DNA of 64,000 nucleotides from NCBI GenBank assembly GCA_039029275.1, contig JBCCGL010000016.1, forward strand, positions 55,271 through 119,270, read 5' to 3'. Below the pieces are notes generated by a model, which was given only the letters and a program-made list of their open reading frames with translations, searched no databases and was not told the origin of the DNA. This stretch comes from JBCCGL01 sp039029275 (lineage in GTDB: Bacteria > Pseudomonadota > Gammaproteobacteria > JBCCGL01). Of the stretch, positions 41,633 through 49,185 are shown piece by piece. The stretch's first letter is position 1. Each line of letters starts with the position of its first letter. The position numbers and the translations under genes are program-made.

Positions 41633-42426
41633 GTCATTTGCGCGATCTACAGCTCGCGTTTGGCGAGTATCTGTTTGCGCCAGAAAACGGCGCGCCGATC
41701 ACGAATGCAATTGTTAGCGACGAAAACGGCGATGCCGACTCGCGCATGGCCCTGTACGGTGACTCCTACGTTCTACGCTTGATCGAGTCACTCAGCGTCG
41801 ATTTTCCCGGCGTTCACGCATTGTTAGGTGACCACGCATTTGACGTGATGTGTCGCGAGTACATTGCGGTGCACCCGTCCGAGCATCCGTCGATTCGCTG
41901 GTTTGGCCGCCATTTAGTCGAATTTTTAAACAACACATCACCATATTCAGAGCAGGAAATTTTGATTGAAATGGTCGCCTTTGAATGGGCGAAAAATCAG
42001 GTGTTCGATGCGCCAGATAGCAACGTTGTCGCCATCGATGAACTCGCTGCGGTAAACCCTGAGGATTGGGGTGATATGCATTTCGAATTTGTTCCAGCGA
42101 TGCGAAAAATACTTCTGCACAACAATGTCACACTGCTGTGGAATGCGGTCAATGGCGAGGAAGAATCTCTGCCGGACCTGGAACGCAGCGAGCATTCTGT
42201 GCAATGGCTGGTGTGGCGAAAATCGATGGACCCGAACTGGCGCTCGCTTGAGGTCGACGAATCCTTTGCCTTGCAATACTGTCAGGATGGCATGCGGTTT
42301 GGCGAGTTGTGCGAGCGACTGTGTGAGTGGGTTGATGAAGAGCACGCGCCGATGCGCGCGGTGACATTTTTAAAAACCTGGATCGACAGCGAAATCGTCA
42401 GCAGGATCGAGGTCAACGCAGCGTGA
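41629..42426 (+). CDS. bufC: BufC-like MNIO partner protein (DUF2063)
   Basis: This 265-residue protein has an N-terminal DUF2063 domain (about residues 4-100: LRDLQLAFGEYLFAP..., SRMALYGDSYVLRLIESLSVDFPGVHALLG) and a C-terminal domain with WLVWRKSMDPNWRSLEVDESFALQYCQDGMRFGELCE. Such proteins bind the precursor and present it to the MNIO enzyme, as BufC does for BufB. The start overlaps bufB (ATGA) and the end overlaps the third precursor (GTGA), so all three are translationally coupled. Confidence 0.92.
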   Translation: MSHLRDLQLAFGEYLFAPENGAPITNAIVSDENGDADSRMALYGDSYVLRLIESLSVDFPGVHALLGDHAFDVMCREYIAVHPSEHPSIRWFGRHLVEFLNNTSPYSEQEILIEMVAFEWAKNQVFDAPDSNVVAIDELAAVNPEDWGDMHFEFVPAMRKILLHNNVTLLWNAVNGEEESLPDLERSEHSVQWLVWRKSMDPNWRSLEVDESFALQYCQDGMRFGELCERLCEWVDEEHAPMRAVTFLKTWIDSEIVSRIEVNAA

Positions 42427-42665
42427 AGTCGCGTTCACAGCTTCTCGCATTGGCAGCAGCCGGGCTGCTTGGCGCGTGCGCCTCGCCAGACTACAACCCC
42501 CTAACCGCAAAAGGGTATTGCACCGGTGCAAACGCGTGCAAAGGGACGAGCGATTGCGCTACCGCCACAAGTGCCTGCAAGGGCCTGAACAACTGCAAAG
42601 GGCAAGGGTTTTTGTATTTGAGTAAACCGGATTGTGCGCAAGCAGGAGGAGTTTTTGAAAGCTGA
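42423..42665 (+). CDS. bufA: Bufferin-like precursor with lipoprotein signal (third)
   Basis: This 80-residue peptide has a lipoprotein signal LALAAAGLLGAC with lipid Cys C19 and +2 Ala, predicting outer-membrane sorting. The core holds C33, C39, C45, C52, C58 and C71, again spaced 6-6-7-6-13, with YCTGANACKGTSDCATATSA and GQGFLYLSKPDC. The GTG start overlaps the bufC stop by four bases. It is thus coupled to the enzyme genes rather than to the strong upstream unit, so its level should be close to that of the enzymes. Confidence 0.82.
   Translation: MKSRSQLLALAAAGLLGACASPDYNPLTAKGYCTGANACKGTSDCATATSACKGLNNCKGQGFLYLSKPDCAQAGGVFES
42644..42649 (+). promoter_or_regulatory. Consensus Shine-Dalgarno deciding the DUF2970 start
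   Basis: AGGAGG stands five bases before TTG 42655 and lies inside the end of the third precursor. It supports this TTG over GTG 42634 as the start of the DUF2970 gene. Confidence 0.7.
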
Positions 42666-42888
42666 GGAATCCGAACAACCTTGTGAACCCGAGCCTAAGG
42701 GAACGGGCTTTTGGGCGGTTGCACACAGTGTGTTGGCGGCGGGTTTTGGCGTGCAAAGTCGAGCCAATCGCGAGCGCGATTTCACTCGGGGCAAGGCGTC
42801 ACATTTTATAATCGCCGGCCTGATCGGGACGGCGCTATTTGTTTTATTGGTTTGGGGGCTGGTGCAACTGGCTCTGCGAACCCTGTAA
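42655..42888 (+). CDS. DUF2970 small membrane protein
   Basis: This 77-residue protein matches DUF2970: FWAVAHSVLAAGFGVQSRANRERDFTRGKASHFIIAGLIGTALFVLLVWGLVQLALRTL, with a conserved amphipathic part and a single membrane helix at about 49-71. The family is small and of unknown role. The TTG start follows a perfect AGGAGG and the gene overlaps the third precursor by 11 bases, so it is translated with the bufferin-like genes. DUF2970 is common elsewhere without such neighbours, so the link may be only positional. Confidence 0.78.
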   Translation: MKAEESEQPCEPEPKGTGFWAVAHSVLAAGFGVQSRANRERDFTRGKASHFIIAGLIGTALFVLLVWGLVQLALRTL

Positions 42889-42913
42889 ATTCAAACCTGT
42901 CAAAGTTTGAATT
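42888..42913. terminator. Hairpin between the bufferin-like operon and the PPi-PFK gene
   Basis: Perfect nine-base arms AATTCAAAC (42888-42896) and GTTTGAATT (42905-42913) with an eight-base loop, across the gap between two convergent genes. There is no clear T-run; it may slow polymerase from both sides. Confidence 0.5.
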
Positions 42914-44153
42914 CGGGCAGTTTCTTGTCCACCAACTGATTTTTTAGCACCACGAATTTTGGCATACCGTTTTCGAACGGCGGGTAATCTTCGCCCTCAA
43001 TCAGCGGAAGCAAATATTCTTTGCATGCCGCTGTAATGCCAAAACCATCTTCGCTGATAAAGTCGCGCGGCATGAATTTTTCGACGTTTGCGACGTCGGC
43101 AAGCGCCGCTTTGCCGACCTCCCACGCATACGGTGAATTGGATGTACGAACAATCGTTGGCATCGTCGCGCGCTCGCCTGCCAACGCAAATTCAACGCCC
43201 GCTTTGCCCATCGCGTAGGCTTGCTCAACGTCGCTCTTTGAGGCGAGGTGACGCGCCGCGCGTTGCAGGTAATCCGCCACCGCCCAGTGGAATTTGTAAC
43301 CGGTCGCATCCTTGATCATATTCGCTACAACGGGTGCTGCGCCGCCGAGCTGTGCGTGCCCGAATGCATCTTTGGTGCCTTGTTCAGCAAGAAAACGGCC
43401 GTCTGGCCAGTGCGCCCCTTCAGAGACAACGATGGTGCAAAAACCGTGGGCGTCTACCTTGGCTTGTACCGCGGCGAGGAATTTCTCCTGATCGAACTCG
43501 ATCTCCGGAAACAGAACCAGCACCGGGATGTCGTAGTCTTCGATCAGTCCGCCTGCCGCTGCAATCCAGCCTGCGTGTCGACCCATCACTTCGAGCACAA
43601 AAATTTTGGTTGAAGTCTCAGCCATTGAGCGCACATCGAAGCTCGCTTCCAGCGCCGAGACTGCTATGTATTTTGCCACTGAACCAAAGCCGGGGCAGTT
43701 GTCTGTGATGGGCAAATCGTTATCGACCGTTTTGGGCACGTGGATCGCCTGAATCGGAAAACCCATGGTGTCTGAAAGTTGCGAAATTTTATGGCAGGTG
43801 TCGGCCGAGTCACCGCCACCGTTGTAAAAGAAGTACCCGATATCGTGCGCTTTGAAGACTTCAATCAAACGCTCATATTCACGCTTGTTGTCCTCCAGAC
43901 TTTTGAGTTTGTAGCGGCATGACCCAAATGCGCCCGACGGTGTATTTCTAAGAGCCGCGATATCGGCATCGGATTCCAGGCTGGTATCGATTAACTCCTC
44001 GGTCAGCGCGCCAATGATCCCGTTGCGGCCTGCGTACACCTTGCCGATTTTGTCTGAATTTCGTCGCGCGGTTTCAATCACCCCGCAGGCGGACGCGTTG
44101 ATCACTGCAGTCACACCACCGGACTGCGCATAAAAAGCATTTTTTACACTCAT
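42900..44153 (-). CDS. pfp: PPi-dependent 6-phosphofructokinase
   Basis: This 417-residue enzyme phosphorylates fructose 6-phosphate, probably with pyrophosphate. The nucleotide/PPi loop is GGGDS at 112-116, with Asp (D115) where ATP enzymes have Gly, and PKTVDND at 140-146 has Lys (K141) where ATP enzymes have Gly; both changes favour PPi over ATP. D144 is the catalytic base, and MAETSTKIFVLEVMGRHAGWIAA is the substrate segment. The enzyme is reversible and serves both glycolysis and gluconeogenesis. The first residue of the loop is Gly rather than the usual Asp, a variant worth noting. Confidence 0.9.
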   Translation of the reverse strand: MSVKNAFYAQSGGVTAVINASACGVIETARRNSDKIGKVYAGRNGIIGALTEELIDTSLESDADIAALRNTPSGAFGSCRYKLKSLEDNKREYERLIEVFKAHDIGYFFYNGGGDSADTCHKISQLSDTMGFPIQAIHVPKTVDNDLPITDNCPGFGSVAKYIAVSALEASFDVRSMAETSTKIFVLEVMGRHAGWIAAAGGLIEDYDIPVLVLFPEIEFDQEKFLAAVQAKVDAHGFCTIVVSEGAHWPDGRFLAEQGTKDAFGHAQLGGAAPVVANMIKDATGYKFHWAVADYLQRAARHLASKSDVEQAYAMGKAGVEFALAGERATMPTIVRTSNSPYAWEVGKAALADVANVEKFMPRDFISEDGFGITAACKEYLLPLIEGEDYPPFENGMPKFVVLKNQLVDKKLPEFKL

Positions 44154-44309
44154 CGAGATCTCAATCGTTAGGGTTTGGAGCAGGGCGCTACAGTAGCCGA
44201 TCAGGCGGCGCGATACTGTGGCACCATCGGTAGTTTATTGTAGTTTGGTATTTCGCATTCGTTCCAGTGTGGATACTATGCGCGTGATTGAAAATGAGTG
44301 GTGAGTCGA

Positions 44310-45194
44310 ATGGTTCCCGAACAGGTTTTTGCCAACACGCCAACGGTTTTGAGGCCCGATCAGCGCGCGCACTTTTATGATGAGGGCTACCTGGCTATTC
44401 CAGCCTTGCTCGATAAGAAAACGGTTGGCGAGTTGCGCGCGATTATGCAGCGCTCGATCGAATCCAGTGCTGACCCGAAGGGGCCGGATAATCAATTTGA
44501 TTTTGAAGCCGGGCACTCACCCGAGTCGCCGAAGCTGCGCCGTGTCGCTTACGTAGACGATCTCGACAGCGAATGCTGGCGCTTTTGCGCGGATTCAATC
44601 ATCGCGGACATTGCAGCCGACCTGCTCGGGCCCAACCTTCGATTTCGCGAAGTGTTTATCAACTTCAAATGGGCCGGCGGCGGCGCCGAGGTAAAGTGGC
44701 ATCAGGATATCGTTTTTTATCCGCATACCAACACGAGGACCTGCCAGTTTCTGATCGCGCTCGAGGACATCTCGCTCGAACAAGGGCCACTGCAGGTGAT
44801 TCCCGGGAGCCACAAAGGCCCAATATTCGAACACTACGACGAGCAGGGGAACTGGACCGGTGCAATGCGCGACTCAGACATGATCACGGCCGGCGCGGAA
44901 AACGCGATTGCGTTGACCGGTCCGGCCGGCTCGATGACAGTTCACCACAGCTGTATGATTCACGGGTCGGATCAGAATCTGAGCGACAAGGGGCGGCCGG
45001 TGTTTGTTATCACCTATACCGCAGCGGATGCTATCCCCTATACCGCAGTACCCTATCCCAGCTCACACTACGGCACGCTGGTGCGCGGTGTTGAGCCAGG
45101 CTACGCGCAACACGAGGCTATGTGCGTGCCGATGCCGCCCGACTGGTCCGGCGGTTACACGTCGATTTTTGCACACCAAGAAGAGCGCGAGTAA
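44310..45194 (+). CDS. PhyH-family Fe(II)/2-oxoglutarate dioxygenase (first)
   Basis: This 294-residue protein belongs to the phytanoyl-CoA dioxygenase (PhyH) family. The iron site is H131 and D133 in KWHQDIVFYPH with distal H218 in HHSCMIHGSD, and R229 binds 2-oxoglutarate. LEQGPLQVIPGSHKGPI is the typical beta-turn segment. The ATG at 44310 is chosen; GTG 44298 is in frame. The PhyH family includes ectoine hydroxylase and halogenase-like and natural-product enzymes, so the substrate is not set. It overlaps the next gene's frame, and the two PhyH genes plus the racemase-like gene look like one operon. Confidence 0.87.
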   Translation: MVPEQVFANTPTVLRPDQRAHFYDEGYLAIPALLDKKTVGELRAIMQRSIESSADPKGPDNQFDFEAGHSPESPKLRRVAYVDDLDSECWRFCADSIIADIAADLLGPNLRFREVFINFKWAGGGAEVKWHQDIVFYPHTNTRTCQFLIALEDISLEQGPLQVIPGSHKGPIFEHYDEQGNWTGAMRDSDMITAGAENAIALTGPAGSMTVHHSCMIHGSDQNLSDKGRPVFVITYTAADAIPYTAVPYPSSHYGTLVRGVEPGYAQHEAMCVPMPPDWSGGYTSIFAHQEERE

Positions 45195-46045
45195 TAGCGA
45201 TTAACGCATCCGGCGCTTCGACAGTACAGCGATTCTCGCTAACCGAGTCCGGACTGCCTTGCGCTGATGCTGTCAATGCGCTGAGCACGGACGGGGTTTT
45301 GTGTATTCCCCAAGCTGTGCCAACGCAATGGCGTGAATTGGTCGAGCGAGGCATCGAGCAGGCACTGCACGGTGCGAGCACCGACCTCGACATCGTCAAG
45401 CGCGATCAAGATCAGGGCAAGTTCACGGTCAGCTCGGGCGCATGGCAAAACATCGACGCTTTCCGTGAATACATTTTCGACTCGCCGGTTGCCGATATTG
45501 CGCGCGCATTGCTACAGACGCAGCGGCTGACCCTGTTCTACGATTTTTTACTGATCAAAGAAGCGCGCAGCAACACTGCGGCGACGCCATGGCATCAGGA
45601 TCATTCGTATTATCCGCTCGACGGGCGACAGGTGATTAATTGCTGGGTCGCGCTCGATGACATTCCATCGGATTCAGCGGTCCGGTTTTTACGCGGATCG
45701 CACCAGGCCGGCACCTTGTTTCGGGCGATTGACTTTGATGACCCGTCACGCGATTACCGTCACGCGCGCAAGGGATTGCCGTTGCCGCCAAGCGACTTGG
45801 ACAACGATGGCGAGGTGCTGACAACATCCATGGCAGCCGGCGATATGCTGGTGTGGACGTCCTATACACTGCACGGTGCACCCGGTAATTCGCTGGATCG
45901 GCGTCGTGCCGCATTTTCGACCAATTGGCTTGGCGATGACGTCAGATTCAATGGCGAAGCAGCGCTGGATACCTATCTTGACGCAACGCAGGTTGTCGGC
46001 GAGCCCATTATGTGCGAAAAGTTTCCCCTTGTGCGGGGTCAATAG
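45122..46045 (+). CDS. PhyH-family Fe(II)/2-oxoglutarate dioxygenase (second)
   Basis: This 307-residue protein has the same PhyH fold with H158 and D160 in PWHQDHSYYPLDG, a distal His in YTLHGAPGNS, and an Arg in DRRRAAFSTNW for 2-oxoglutarate. It is clearly different from its neighbour, so they are not a recent duplication. The start is uncertain: the only usable standard codon is GTG 45122, which overlaps the first PhyH gene by 73 bases; the first 25 residues look unconserved, and a rare ATT at 45200 behind GAAGAG is another choice. Two enzymes may act in sequence on one compound. Confidence 0.8.
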   Translation: MRADAARLVRRLHVDFCTPRRARVIAINASGASTVQRFSLTESGLPCADAVNALSTDGVLCIPQAVPTQWRELVERGIEQALHGASTDLDIVKRDQDQGKFTVSSGAWQNIDAFREYIFDSPVADIARALLQTQRLTLFYDFLLIKEARSNTAATPWHQDHSYYPLDGRQVINCWVALDDIPSDSAVRFLRGSHQAGTLFRAIDFDDPSRDYRHARKGLPLPPSDLDNDGEVLTTSMAAGDMLVWTSYTLHGAPGNSLDRRRAAFSTNWLGDDVRFNGEAALDTYLDATQVVGEPIMCEKFPLVRGQ

Positions 46046-46088
46046 TCGGCCACAACTTCATTCCAGAATAACAACGAGAGAGTTCATC

Positions 46089-46892
46089 ATGTACACACCC
46101 GGCGACACGATTCAATCAGCACCCCGCGAAGTCCAGTTCGACGCAGGGCGTCACCACCGCGCCAAACTTGGGTTTATTTTGATGTCGACCGATCTGGCCG
46201 CCGAGGCCGACTTTTTCGATATGGTTCCGCGCGATGTCGCTGTGCACATCACGCGTCTTAAAACTGATGACTACACCACCAACGAAACGCTCGCGCGTCA
46301 CATCGACCATATGGCCGAGGCGGCCAGTCGCATTCAACCCGACGTAAAGCCCAATGTGATCAGCTATAGCTGCACGTCCGGTTCAATCGTGATTGGAGAG
46401 GAGCCGATTTTTGCAGAGATTAAAAAAGGTGCGCCCTACGCCATCCCTATGACACTGGTGACCGGCGTCGTTGACGCGCTGGAAGAACTGGGTGCGAAAA
46501 AAGTTGTCGTTGGGACACCCTATCTCGATGAGATAAACACCAGTGAAGCTGAGTTTTTGCACAACAAAGGTTTCGAGGTGCTCGACATTCAAGGTTTGAA
46601 TTTGGAAACCGGCGTGGAGTTTGGCACGGTGACACCAGCTTTTTGGAAAAAGTTCGCGATCGAAATCGACCGTCCCGACGCTGACGTTGTGTTTCTTAGC
46701 TGCGGTGGAATCCGCGCGCTCGAAGTGGTGCCAGAGATCGAAGACGCAATTGGCAAGCCCGTGATTACGAGTAATCAGGCGCAAATGTGGAGTTGCCTGC
46801 GACGCGTGGGTATTGCGGATAAGCTCGACGGATTTGGCCGGATCTTCCACTGCGCCGGCTCGCACATCGCACCCGAGAGGAATAGTTTGTGA
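46089..46892 (+). CDS. Asp/Glu-racemase superfamily enzyme (maleate isomerase-like)
   Basis: This 267-residue protein belongs to the Asp/Glu/hydantoin racemase superfamily, in the maleate isomerase and arylmalonate decarboxylase branch (which includes EutA-type proteins). Two catalytic cysteines are visible: C95 in SYSCTSGSIVIG and C205 in FLSCGGIRALE, one per lobe, suggesting racemisation or cis-trans isomerisation rather than decarboxylation, which uses one Cys. The ATG at 46089 follows CGAGAGAG. It follows the PhyH pair by 43 bases and overlaps the next gene, so it shares their transcript. The substrate is unknown. Confidence 0.82.
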   Translation: MYTPGDTIQSAPREVQFDAGRHHRAKLGFILMSTDLAAEADFFDMVPRDVAVHITRLKTDDYTTNETLARHIDHMAEAASRIQPDVKPNVISYSCTSGSIVIGEEPIFAEIKKGAPYAIPMTLVTGVVDALEELGAKKVVVGTPYLDEINTSEAEFLHNKGFEVLDIQGLNLETGVEFGTVTPAFWKKFAIEIDRPDADVVFLSCGGIRALEVVPEIEDAIGKPVITSNQAQMWSCLRRVGIADKLDGFGRIFHCAGSHIAPERNSL

Positions 46893-47359
46893 TCCGAATT
46901 GTAATTAAAACCTTTGTACTTTCAGCAATGTTATTCGGCGCTTTCGGCGTGCACGCAGCACTGTATAAATGGGTCGATGAAAACGGGCAGATCCATTACG
47001 GCGATCAATTGCCAAACGATGCTAACCAAGAAACTATCACGGGCAAAATCAGCAGCTATGAATCGGTCGACGTCAGCAGCGATAAAGCGGGGCTGGGCGG
47101 TTTCGAAAGTGACGCAGGTGCGGTTCAAAAAAAGAAGGTTGTTATGTATTCCGCAGTGTGGTGCGGCGTATGTAAACGTGCGGCAAAGTGGATGGAGTCG
47201 CGCGATATCGCATTTACCGAGTACGATATCGAAAACTCGACAAAGGGCGCGCGGGACTTTAAACGCCTGAAGGGTACCGGCGTGCCGATTATTATCGTCG
47301 GTAAAAAACGAATCAACGGTTTTACCACTCAGGCTTTTGAAGCGGCGTACTACAACTGA
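46889..47359 (+). CDS. Exported DUF4124-glutaredoxin fusion protein
   Basis: This 156-residue protein has a signal peptide (about 1-23, ending GVHA), a DUF4124 segment (ALYKWVDENGQIHYGDQLP, residues 24-42) and a glutaredoxin domain from about residue 83, with active site WCGVCK (C92 and C95) and GTGVPIIIVGKKRINGF. It should act in the periplasm on disulfides. The GTG start overlaps the preceding gene by four bases (GTGA). Such fusions are known in gammaproteobacteria; the link to the racemase-like enzyme is only positional. Confidence 0.85.
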   Translation: MIRIVIKTFVLSAMLFGAFGVHAALYKWVDENGQIHYGDQLPNDANQETITGKISSYESVDVSSDKAGLGGFESDAGAVQKKKVVMYSAVWCGVCKRAAKWMESRDIAFTEYDIENSTKGARDFKRLKGTGVPIIIVGKKRINGFTTQAFEAAYYN

Positions 47360-47364
47360 TTCTT

Positions 47365-49140
47365 ATGGCAAGTGATTTAAAAAATACGATTAATCAGGCC
47401 GCGGGATTCACGCCTGCCGACTTTCTGATTAAAAATGCCAAAGTGCTAAACCTTGTCAACGGTGATATTGATGTCACCGATATCGCGATCAACAAATCTA
47501 CCGGCATGATCGTCAGCGCGTATGAAACTGATCGCGACGCCGTCGAAGTGCTGGACCTTGAGGGCGAGTTGTTTGCCGTGCCGGGTTTCATCGACTGCCA
47601 TGTACACGTCGAAAGCTCGATGGTCACGCCGCAGGTTTTTGATGAGGCCGCTCTAACGCGTGGTACCACCACCGTATTCTGTGACCCTCATGAAATCAGC
47701 AACGTGCTCGGAAAAGAGGCGCTGCGTTATTTTGTTGAATCCTCTGAAAACATGTTAATGGACATGATGGTGGGCTTGTCATCGTGTGTGCCAGCCACCG
47801 CATTGGAAACCTCCGGTGCAACTCTCCTGGCCGCTGATATGGCCGAGTTCATCGATCACCCGAATGTTTACGGCGTGTCCGAATTTATGAGCATTGGCGA
47901 TGTGCTGAGCCACGATCAGGCCGCACTCGAAAAACTCGAGCGCTTCGCCGACAGGCACATCGATGGCCATATGCCCTATGGTGTCACGACCGGAATGATG
48001 AACGCGCTCAAAGCGTGTGGTATTCGCAACTGCCACGAGAACACCGATCTCGACCACGCACGCGAAAAAATGCAGCGTGGCATTCAGGTGTTTATTCGCG
48101 AAGGTACCGTATGCAAAGACGCGAAAACACTCGCTGCTCTGGTCAACGAATTTCAATCGCCGTTTCTCGGTTTTTGCACCGACGACCGCAACCCGGTCGA
48201 TATCGCTGAAGAAGGCCATATCGACCATGTGATCCGGACACTGATTTCAGAGGGCGCAGACGTCGCATCGGTCTACCGAATTTCGAGCTGGTCCGCTGCT
48301 AATCATTTCGGTATTGCGTCGCGCAACCTCAAACGCTGGAGGCCGCGCGGTTTGATAGCGGCAGACAATCTCGCCGATATTGTGTTGCTAAATGATCTGG
48401 AAACGTGCGATATCCACAGCGTTTATAAAAGCGGCGAGTTGGTCACGCCTGAATCGTTCCTTAGCCGACAGCCGGTCGAGGCGGTGGGTTTCGGATCGAT
48501 GAAGATCGGGCCGATTTCAGAGGGCGATCTGCATTCGTTTGGCAGCACCGAAAACATGCCCGTGATTGGTCTGATAAAGGATCAGATAGTCACCACCTAC
48601 GAAGAAATGAACTTGCCAACCAACGATGAGGGGCAGCGGCTCGCTGATCCCAAAAATGATGTGTTGTATATCGCGGTGATCGAACGCCACGGCAGAAGCA
48701 ATGGCAATATCGCGCGCGGATTCGTGCACGGTTTCGGCATTCGCGAAGGCGCGATGGCGGTGTCTATCGGGCACGATTCGCACAACATCACCGTGGTTGG
48801 CGCGAGCCATGCGGATATGGTGATCGCGGTCAATCGAGTCATTGCGCTCGATGGTGGCAAAGCCGCGGTTAAAAACGGGGAGGTGATCGGAGAACTTGCC
48901 CTTCCCATTGCCGGATTGATGTCGGAAAAAACCGATCTTGCCGAAACCGCTGGTGAACAACGCGCGCTGCTCGATGCTGTTGCAACACTCGGGTCGCATT
49001 GGGAAGACCCGATGATGATGCTTGGCTTTTTACCGCTTTGTGTAATCCCTGACGCAAAAATCACCGACTTTGGCGTTACCCGCTTCAACCCGGCAGAGGG
49101 AATACTGGAACCGGTTTTGGTCGAGGATCAGCGTCAGTAG
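47365..49140 (+). CDS. ade: Adenine deaminase
   Basis: This 591-residue amidohydrolase converts adenine to hypoxanthine and ammonia. The metal-binding motif is PGFIDCHVHVESSM, followed by FCDPHEISNVLG and EFMSIGDVL; the C-terminal domain has RHGRSNGNIARGFVHGFGIREGAMAVSIGHDSHNITVVGAS, unique to the AdeC/YicP type. Length and these segments match the family well. It stands five bases after the glutaredoxin gene, the last member of the plus-strand run. Purine salvage or use of adenine as nitrogen source is the expected role. Confidence 0.92.
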   Translation: MASDLKNTINQAAGFTPADFLIKNAKVLNLVNGDIDVTDIAINKSTGMIVSAYETDRDAVEVLDLEGELFAVPGFIDCHVHVESSMVTPQVFDEAALTRGTTTVFCDPHEISNVLGKEALRYFVESSENMLMDMMVGLSSCVPATALETSGATLLAADMAEFIDHPNVYGVSEFMSIGDVLSHDQAALEKLERFADRHIDGHMPYGVTTGMMNALKACGIRNCHENTDLDHAREKMQRGIQVFIREGTVCKDAKTLAALVNEFQSPFLGFCTDDRNPVDIAEEGHIDHVIRTLISEGADVASVYRISSWSAANHFGIASRNLKRWRPRGLIAADNLADIVLLNDLETCDIHSVYKSGELVTPESFLSRQPVEAVGFGSMKIGPISEGDLHSFGSTENMPVIGLIKDQIVTTYEEMNLPTNDEGQRLADPKNDVLYIAVIERHGRSNGNIARGFVHGFGIREGAMAVSIGHDSHNITVVGASHADMVIAVNRVIALDGGKAAVKNGEVIGELALPIAGLMSEKTDLAETAGEQRALLDAVATLGSHWEDPMMMLGFLPLCVIPDAKITDFGVTRFNPAEGILEPVLVEDQRQ

Positions 49141-49185
49141 TCAGCAGAAACTACTAACACCAGGTTTGACGGCGCCGCCGCGCTC

